The notes under the pieces: generated by a model
Seen by the model: only the letters and a program-made list of their open reading frames with translations
Databases searched by the model: none
What the model was told of the DNA's origin: nothing
Source: a bacterium
GTDB lineage: Bacteria; UBP14; UBA6098; JAFGQG01
DNA length: 6,670 nt
NCBI GenBank assembly: GCA_016930435.1
Contig: JAFGGQ010000175.1
Coordinates: forward strand, 1 to 6,670
Direction of reading: 5' to 3'
Shown here: piece by piece, positions 1-4,358 of the stretch
Layout of the letters: each line of letters begins with the position of its first letter
Position numbering within the stretch: the stretch's first letter is position 1
Position numbers and translations under genes: made by a program

Positions 1-261
1 AAGGGGGATTGGGCCCAGCGCTATATCAAAAAGGCCTTTGGCACAGTTAACTGCAATAATACCGCTGTTCCAGAGTGGGATACCGGCGGTTACGGTATCG
101 TAGAGCGCAAAATTTATGTTGGCGATACCCTCTATGGCGATCCCATCAGGGTCGGTCAGCTTGCCCTGGTAATTAATGGTGCGCGGTATTTGGGCAAAAA
201 TAACACTCCAAAATAAAACGATAAATATGACGATAACAAAGCAAATTTTTACTGATCTCAA
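1..261 (-). CDS. Secreted fibre-type protein, N-terminal part (partial, TTG start)
   Basis: This is the first 87 codons of a gene that runs off the left edge of the window. Residues 1-23 form a signal peptide: a basic start, a long hydrophobic stretch rich in I, V and F, and likely cleavage after IFA before QIPRT. Residues 24-87 match the N-terminal domain of the large protein encoded at 577: both have PR, then YQGKLTD, then an F-x-LY-x-T segment, a G-x-x-LW and a GLF....LG. The two are therefore divergently transcribed paralogs over this domain. The start is TTG at 261-259. An in-frame TAA lies upstream, no ATG or GTG occurs in frame between it and the TTG or in the visible frame, and a strong AAGGAGGG sits 4-5 nt before it. 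The function is unknown. I infer an exported fibre or surface protein. The rest of the protein, including any repeats, is not visible. Confidence 0.85.
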   Translation of the reverse strand, partial: MRSVKICFVIVIFIVLFWSVIFAQIPRTINYQGKLTDPDGIAIEGIANINFALYDTVTAGIPLWNSGIIAVNCAKGLFDIALGPIPL

Positions 262-265
262 TGTT

Positions 266-273
266 CCCTCCTT
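266..273 (-). promoter_or_regulatory. Ribosome binding site deciding the TTG start
   Basis: Read on the minus strand this is AAGGAGGG, nearly a full anti-Shine-Dalgarno complement. It lies 4 nt (5 nt from the AGGAGG core) before TTG 261-259. It supports a non-ATG start for the left-edge gene. Confidence 0.8.
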
Positions 274-320
274 ATCAAACTTTTAAATAATTACTAAATA
301 TAATCAATCTGCTTTTTTAG

Positions 321-349
321 ACAATAGAAAATTATTCATATTTAGGCAA
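321..349 (-). promoter_or_regulatory. Candidate sigma70-type promoter for the left-edge gene
   Basis: On the minus strand, TTGCCT (349-344) and TATTGT (326-321) are separated by exactly 17 bp, which would give a leader of about 50 nt before the TTG start. This rests on a by-eye match in an AT-rich region, where chance matches are common. If the host uses Bacteroidetes-type promoter signals the call would be wrong. Confidence 0.3.
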
Positions 350-375
350 CAGCTCTCTTGTTAAGTTTACAGAGG

Positions 376-405
376 TTGAAAATTCAAATTTATCTTAACT
401 ATATG
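376..405 (+). promoter_or_regulatory. Candidate promoter for the fibre-peptidase operon
   Basis: TTGAAA (376-381) and TATATG (400-405) are spaced 18 bp apart on the plus strand, about 170 nt before the ATG at 577. The -35-like element overlaps the TTGAA/TTCAA palindrome and sits inside the GTTAAG/CTTAAC pair. This is a weak call by eye. The long leader it implies is unusual, and a closer promoter of another type may have been missed. Confidence 0.22.
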
Positions 406-565
406 CTTTTTTCTTTACAATTTCACCTCAGCTACTCCTGTTTGCAATTTCATATTGCCTTTTACCGAAACTAAAATAAATTAAAGATATTTGTGTACAA
501 AAGACAACAAACAAATAAAAAACTAAAAACAGTCCACTTTAAAAACTCATAGTGAACATTATACC

Positions 566-570
566 AGGAG
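566..570 (+). promoter_or_regulatory. Ribosome binding site of the fibre gene
   Basis: AGGAG ends 6 nt before ATG 577. This fixes the start of the large gene despite its unusually long signal-like leader. Confidence 0.8.
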
Positions 571-576
571 TTTCTA

Positions 577-3500
577 ATGAAAAGAATTCTTTTTCTTTTT
601 GTTTTCATTTTTGCATTGCTAATTACAGAGCCCATCGGAAACGTTGTATTGCCAAAAGTGTCTAATTGCTCATTGCTATTTGCCTCTGTTCCCCGCCTTA
701 TGACCTATCAGGGCAAGCTTACAGATTCTCTTGGAGTAGGGATCAACGACACGGTTCAGATAACCTTCGGGCTTTACAGGACTCCTGCTCTTGGGGAAAC
801 ACTCTGGACTGAGACGCACGATTCCGTGGTTATTTCAAGGGGCTTATTCAGTGTTATCCTGGGTTCAATCAATCCACTCGACCTTCCCTTTGATTTCAGT
901 TACTTCCTGCGCATAATAGTTGATGGAGACCCTCTTGCTCCAAGAGTTCAGCAAACCGCAGCCCCCTATGCCTTTCGGGCAATCTATGCGGACACTATTG
1001 ACCTGTCCGATCATGCACTCTGGGAAATGGAAGATGTAATCTACACCGCGCTCAGTCCGGGGGATGTATTAAAATGGAATGGAGCCTTATGGGTTCCGGC
1101 AGTTGATGCCGGTGCGGGAGGCGCTGATGGCGACTGGGAGATCGACGGTGCGAATATGTATTCCATCCCCGTCGGAAATGTGGGCATAGGGGAGGAAATC
1201 CCCACTGCGAAACTGCATGTAAACACCATAGAGAAAATTGGGATTAAGGTTGGGGAATCGGACAGTATCGGGATTCATGTTGACAATGCAGAATGGCATG
1301 GCGTCTATGTGGATTCCGCTGGTTATGCCGGCATCTACGTAAACCAGGCGCACGATTGGGCCGGTTATTTTAACGGTAATGGCTTCTTCAGGGGTATCGT
1401 AGTTGCCGGGTCGCTGTATTCTTGCCTGTTCCGGGATGCCAGTTATGAACCTTTGTTGCGCTCCAGTGACGGCTCTATCGACATCGGCGAGGATACCGAC
1501 GGTTCATACAATATCACTACGCCTCACGGCCTGGGTGGCACAGGTACCGACAACTACCTCGCCAGATGGAATGGCGCAAACGCGGTGGAAGCATCTATTG
1601 TTCATCAAAGTGATGTCGGAAACCTTGGAATCGGAACGGTTGCTACGACCGCGAGGCTGGCGGTTTATGGAAGCAGTGATGGTCTAAGCATCCGCAATTC
1701 CACAGACGATGCGGTGGAAATCTTTAATATCGCTGATGATGGAATCGGTATTTATGATGTGGGAGGTGTCGGAATTCAGATCGATAGTACAGGGTCATCC
1801 GGTATAATTATCGACGGTGCCTCGGAATATGGATTGAGTGTTAACAACGCTAAATGGGCTGGTGTCCGGATCGATTTGTCTGGCACGCATGGAATCTCAA
1901 TTACCAACTCGGCAAACGATGGAATTCGGGTAACAAACTCCGGCGGATTGGCAGGTAACTTCCTCGGCGACGTCAATATATCACAGCAGCTATTCGTAGG
2001 GAATGTCCCCACCGATTCCGACCCCGAGTTCCTTCTTACCGTTATAGATGGTCAGATTATGAAGGTCGATGCAACGGCTTATGAGGGCTCCGGTTTGGAC
2101 GCCGACTGGGGAGTTAACGGGGATCATATCTATACTGCCCTTCCGGGGAATGTTGGTATTGGCGTGGTAAATCCACTCGCGAAACTTCATATTGCTAATG
2201 CTCCAGATGACGGTATTCTCGTACAAACTTCCGGTGCTTATGGCATTCGGTTGATAGATTCGCACTTTCATGGGGTATTCGTCGATTCTACTTACGCAAG
2301 CGGGTTATATGTAGGCAGAGCTGCTGATAACGGCTTATGGGTAAATGTATGCGGAGAACACGGGGCAAATATTGCTTACGCCGGGCAGAACGGAGTGAAC
2401 ATCACCTATCCTGAAGATTACGGTGTAAGAGTTTACAGAGCCGGAAAGGAAGGCATTTATATTAAGGAACCTGACGGTTCGGGTGTTCGAATAACCAAAC
2501 CAGGCAATAATGGAATGATAATTGACAGTGTGCTTACCACCGAATGTGACGGGATACTTGTTCAAAATATTGAAGATGATGGAATTCATATAAAAAATGT
2601 AGTGGATGATGGAATATATATCGAAAATGCCGGTAATAATGGCATAAACATTTACAATTCCCTAAACAACGGTATGACAATAGGAAATGCCCCTAATAAA
2701 AGCATGTATATATACAACGCGGGGATCGATGGGGTAGAGATAACAGGAGCTGAAAGAACTTTAAGGGGGATATATATACATGATCATTCAGGCGTAGGAA
2801 ACCCCGACACAGGATTAGTTATCAAAGATGTTGGAACGATCGGTATTGGCATCCAGAATCCTGCAGAGCAAGGCATTCGTATCTACTCTCCCGGAACTGA
2901 CGGAGTTTATATCGATTCTCCTGGTCATTATGGAGTAAGGGTGGTTGATCCCGGTGACCACGGAGTTAGTGTAACCAGCACAAATTATCCGAATGGAACT
3001 TATGGCATATATTCAGCAAGCTCCCATGTTGGCGATACTGCCGGATATTTTTTAGGAAGAGTCTATGTCTCTGATAATTTAAGTGTTGATGGTGATCTCA
3101 CCATTGACAATATGTTAACCGTAGGCGGGGAATTGATCATTGATGATTCTCTTGTATGTAATAAAATCAGGATCGAAGATTATGGTCCCGCTTTAGTCAT
3201 GGACGGTAGTGGGGGATTATCTCAAATGATATACCAATATAATAATAACGACAAATGGCGGTTGAGTTATTCACCGGGCTTCACACGTTTAAGTTTTGAT
3301 CGCTATAGTGTATCGGACTGGCAAACAGTAATGACCCTGGACGATGATTCCGGTTTTGTGGGGATCGGCACGACCCTTCCGCACAAAAGCTTCGAAGTTG
3401 CTGGTGAAGTACGGGTTAGATCAAGTAAGGATGTCAGCGAAGTTGTAGGTTCTGGAGCATTACAAATAATGGATCCCTCGGGAACCAGAGGACTGCACTT

Positions 3501-4341
3501 TGATGAAAACGAGATTCAGGCACTGGGTATCGACCTTTACATGAATAACTCAAACTTGACTACTACACACATCAACAACCTGGTTCATGTGGATACCTCA
3601 GGGAAAGTGGGGATAAGTACCCTTACACCTGAAGGGCTTGTGCATATTCAGTCCACCGGCACTATTATGGACCCCCTCGTGGTAAAAAACGATAGTGATT
3701 TAGGATTGATAGTACAAAACAATGGCGATGTTTCTATTGGCACTGCAGGATCTGCTGCCAAATTGGATATCTACTCTGAAAGCAGGGACCTTATCAGGGC
3801 TTTCACAGACGTTGAAATAAAATTCGTTGTTAAAAATAACGGTAGGGTAGGTATAGGTGTTTCAAGCCCGGATGAGCTATTGCATGTCGCCGGTACGGCA
3901 AAGGTTGATGTTTTGAAGATCGCCGGAGGAGCAGATCTCGCGGAGCAATTCGATGTTAATGATTCACCCGAACCGGGAATGGTCGTAATCATCGATGATA
4001 AAAATCCGGGTAAGCTGATTGTCAGTAGTAAAGCCTATGACAGGAGAGTGGCGGGTATTGTAAGCGGCGCTGGAGGAGTTAATCCGGGAATGCTGATGAG
4101 TCATGATGGTACGGTCGCCGCCGGAGAGTACCCGGTGGCGCTTAGCGGGAGGGTGTATTGTATGGTTGATGCCGCTAACGGTCCCATTCAACCCGGTGAC
4201 CTACTTACAACCTCAGATATACCCGGGTATGCTATGAAGGTGATAGACCAAGAGCGCGCACAGGGAGCGATCATCGGGAAAGCTATGAGCGCACTGGATA
4301 ATGGACAGGGATTAGTACTGGTTCTGGTTACACTTCAATAA
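577..4341 (+). CDS. Large secreted repeat protein, tail-fibre/tail-spike-like, with DLAE C-terminal domain
   Basis: This 1254-residue exported protein probably forms an elongated fibre outside the cell; its target is unknown. Residues 1-36 are leader: a hydrophobic segment at 4-17, a polar stretch, then SLLFAS before PRL. Residues 38-135 are the domain shared with the left-edge gene (YQGKLTD at 44-50, GLF, QQTAAPYAFRA). A linker follows with DVLKWNGALWVPA (163-175). Seven VGIG-type motifs occur near residues 202, 350, 526, 928, 1011, 1052 and 1091. The first three each open a block of decapeptide repeats (222-261, 369-458, 546-809), and each block closes with AG-[YN]-F-x-G (262, 459, 822). 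Residues 828-925 are a non-repeat strand-rich segment. Residues 1120-1254 are a conserved terminal domain starting DLAEQF, with VALSGRVYC and GPIQPGDLLTT. Known: VGIG motifs and such terminal domains occur in phage-type fibres and many uncharacterised bacterial proteins. Inferred: a trimeric or beta-helical fibre. Alternatives are an adhesin or S-layer-associated protein. The gene is likely co-transcribed with the peptidase 17 bp downstream. Confidence 0.9.
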   Translation: MKRILFLFVFIFALLITEPIGNVVLPKVSNCSLLFASVPRLMTYQGKLTDSLGVGINDTVQITFGLYRTPALGETLWTETHDSVVISRGLFSVILGSINPLDLPFDFSYFLRIIVDGDPLAPRVQQTAAPYAFRAIYADTIDLSDHALWEMEDVIYTALSPGDVLKWNGALWVPAVDAGAGGADGDWEIDGANMYSIPVGNVGIGEEIPTAKLHVNTIEKIGIKVGESDSIGIHVDNAEWHGVYVDSAGYAGIYVNQAHDWAGYFNGNGFFRGIVVAGSLYSCLFRDASYEPLLRSSDGSIDIGEDTDGSYNITTPHGLGGTGTDNYLARWNGANAVEASIVHQSDVGNLGIGTVATTARLAVYGSSDGLSIRNSTDDAVEIFNIADDGIGIYDVGGVGIQIDSTGSSGIIIDGASEYGLSVNNAKWAGVRIDLSGTHGISITNSANDGIRVTNSGGLAGNFLGDVNISQQLFVGNVPTDSDPEFLLTVIDGQIMKVDATAYEGSGLDADWGVNGDHIYTALPGNVGIGVVNPLAKLHIANAPDDGILVQTSGAYGIRLIDSHFHGVFVDSTYASGLYVGRAADNGLWVNVCGEHGANIAYAGQNGVNITYPEDYGVRVYRAGKEGIYIKEPDGSGVRITKPGNNGMIIDSVLTTECDGILVQNIEDDGIHIKNVVDDGIYIENAGNNGINIYNSLNNGMTIGNAPNKSMYIYNAGIDGVEITGAERTLRGIYIHDHSGVGNPDTGLVIKDVGTIGIGIQNPAEQGIRIYSPGTDGVYIDSPGHYGVRVVDPGDHGVSVTSTNYPNGTYGIYSASSHVGDTAGYFLGRVYVSDNLSVDGDLTIDNMLTVGGELIIDDSLVCNKIRIEDYGPALVMDGSGGLSQMIYQYNNNDKWRLSYSPGFTRLSFDRYSVSDWQTVMTLDDDSGFVGIGTTLPHKSFEVAGEVRVRSSKDVSEVVGSGALQIMDPSGTRGLHFDENEIQALGIDLYMNNSNLTTTHINNLVHVDTSGKVGISTLTPEGLVHIQSTGTIMDPLVVKNDSDLGLIVQNNGDVSIGTAGSAAKLDIYSESRDLIRAFTDVEIKFVVKNNGRVGIGVSSPDELLHVAGTAKVDVLKIAGGADLAEQFDVNDSPEPGMVVIIDDKNPGKLIVSSKAYDRRVAGIVSGAGGVNPGMLMSHDGTVAAGEYPVALSGRVYCMVDAANGPIQPGDLLTTSDIPGYAMKVIDQERAQGAIIGKAMSALDNGQGLVLVLVTLQ
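688..981 (+). other. N-terminal YQGKLTD domain of the fibre protein
   Basis: This segment covers residues 38-135. It is the mature N-terminus and is the part shared with the divergent gene at the left edge. Landmarks are PRLMTYQGKLTD, then F-G-LYRT, TLW, GLFSVILG, a strand FSYFLRIIVDG, and an end at PYAFRA. I know this pattern only as a recurrent N-terminal module of exported bacterial proteins with fibre-like bodies. Its role is unknown; anchoring to a base or to the cell surface is plausible because the downstream bodies vary. Confidence 0.7.
1240..1359 (+). repeat. Decapeptide repeat block 1 (4 units, 30-bp period)
   Basis: Residues 222-261 are four units beginning GIKV, GIHV, GVYV and GIYV. 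They follow the pattern G-[IV]-x-V-x-x-[AS]-x-x-x (first unit looser), with no insertion. The block is preceded by GNVGIG...P.AKLHV (200-215) and closed by AGYFNG at 262-267. At the DNA level the units are diverged, so this is an old protein repeat and not a recent tandem array. Confidence 0.85.
1681..1950 (+). repeat. Decapeptide repeat block 2 (9 units, 30-bp period)
   Basis: Residues 369-458 are nine gap-free ten-residue units: GLSI, AVEI, GIGI, GIQI, GIII, GLSV, GVRI, GISI and GIRV. Unit 2 has Ala in place of Gly. Positions 2 and 4 are always aliphatic, position 6 is usually N or D, position 7 is often A or S. The block is opened by GNLGIGT...ARLAV (348-363) and closed by AGNFLG at 459-464. 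Confidence 0.88.
2212..3003 (+). repeat. Decapeptide repeat block 3 (25 units, 30-bp period)
   Basis: Residues 546-809 are 25 consecutive units of the form G-[IVLM]-x-[IV]-x-x-[APS]-x-x-[DNYH], with a 26th partial unit at 810. Twenty-one units are exactly 10 residues. Four are longer: unit 11 has 13, unit 18 has 12, unit 19 has 15 and unit 25 has 14. Unit 17 starts with Ser instead of Gly. The block is opened by GNVGIG...P.AKLHI (524-539) and closed by AGYFLG at 822-827. Neighbouring units sometimes share short exact DNA words at 30-bp steps, for example GATGATGGAAT at 2575 and 2605, so some copies may be fairly young. Confidence 0.92.
3934..4338 (+). other. DLAE-type C-terminal domain, possible intramolecular chaperone
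   Basis: Residues 1120-1254 are the last 135 residues and look well conserved in style: DLAEQF, EPGMVVIID, NPGKL, YDRRVAGIVSGAGGVNPG, VALSGRVYC, GPIQPGDLLTTS, AQGAIIGKA and a hydrophobic end LVLVLVTLQ. I recognise this as a recurrent terminal domain of VGIG-containing proteins. The opening D-x-AE resembles the DYAE at the self-cleavage site of phage phi29 gp12-type (peptidase G2) tail-spike chaperone domains, as I recall it. The residue before Asp1120 is Ala1119, where the phage has Ser, so cleavage here is not assured. Confidence 0.6.
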
Positions 4342-4347
4342 CATGAG

Positions 4348-4351
4348 AAGG
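4348..4351 (+). promoter_or_regulatory. Weak ribosome binding site of the peptidase gene
   Basis: AAGG lies 7 nt before ATG 4359, inside the 17-bp gap after the fibre gene. It is weaker than the AGGAG of the fibre gene, as expected for a downstream gene whose translation partly depends on the upstream one. No promoter or terminator fits in the gap. Confidence 0.5.
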
Positions 4352-4358
4352 TAGGACA

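Larger units (their letters stand above)
262..576. other. AT-rich divergent intergenic region
   Basis: These 315 bp lie between two divergently transcribed genes that share an N-terminal domain, so both promoters should be here. I see no gene, RNA gene or terminator. The region is strongly A/T-rich compared with the coding flanks. It contains short inverted repeats: GTTAAG 360-365 with CTTAAC 394-399, TTGAA 376-380 with TTCAA 383-387, and GCAAT 444-448 with ATTGC 454-458. They are too short to assign as operators by eye. The last 130 bp before the plus-strand gene are almost free of G runs and show no clear promoter of their own. Confidence 0.7.
1123..2193 (+). repeat. Duplicated block-opening module
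   Basis: Two protein segments inside this span are near copies: residues 183-215 (1123-1221) and 507-539 (2095-2193). Both read D-x-DW, then G with N close by, then [MI]Y, then GNVGIG, then P-x-AKLH[VI]. Each leads directly into a decapeptide block, so opener plus repeats seems to be the unit that was duplicated. A more diverged opener precedes block 2 and uses LARWNGA instead of the DW segment. Confidence 0.6.

Noticed and set aside
1403-1687. A 94-codon plus-strand frame inside the fibre gene
   Set aside because: It lies wholly within a well-supported coding frame and shows no domain or start signal. The minus-strand frames at 1041-1353, 1776-2589 and 3771-4191 are rejected for the same reason.
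2212-3003. A CRISPR-like or satellite array, because of the 30-bp periodicity
   Set aside because: The period is carried by the protein sequence. The DNA copies are diverged and there are no constant repeats with unique spacers.
577-4341. Prophage tail fibre gene
   Set aside because: The protein has a signal peptide and the neighbours are secreted bacterial proteins. No phage structural, packaging or lysis gene is present. Ancestry shared with phage fibres is still possible.
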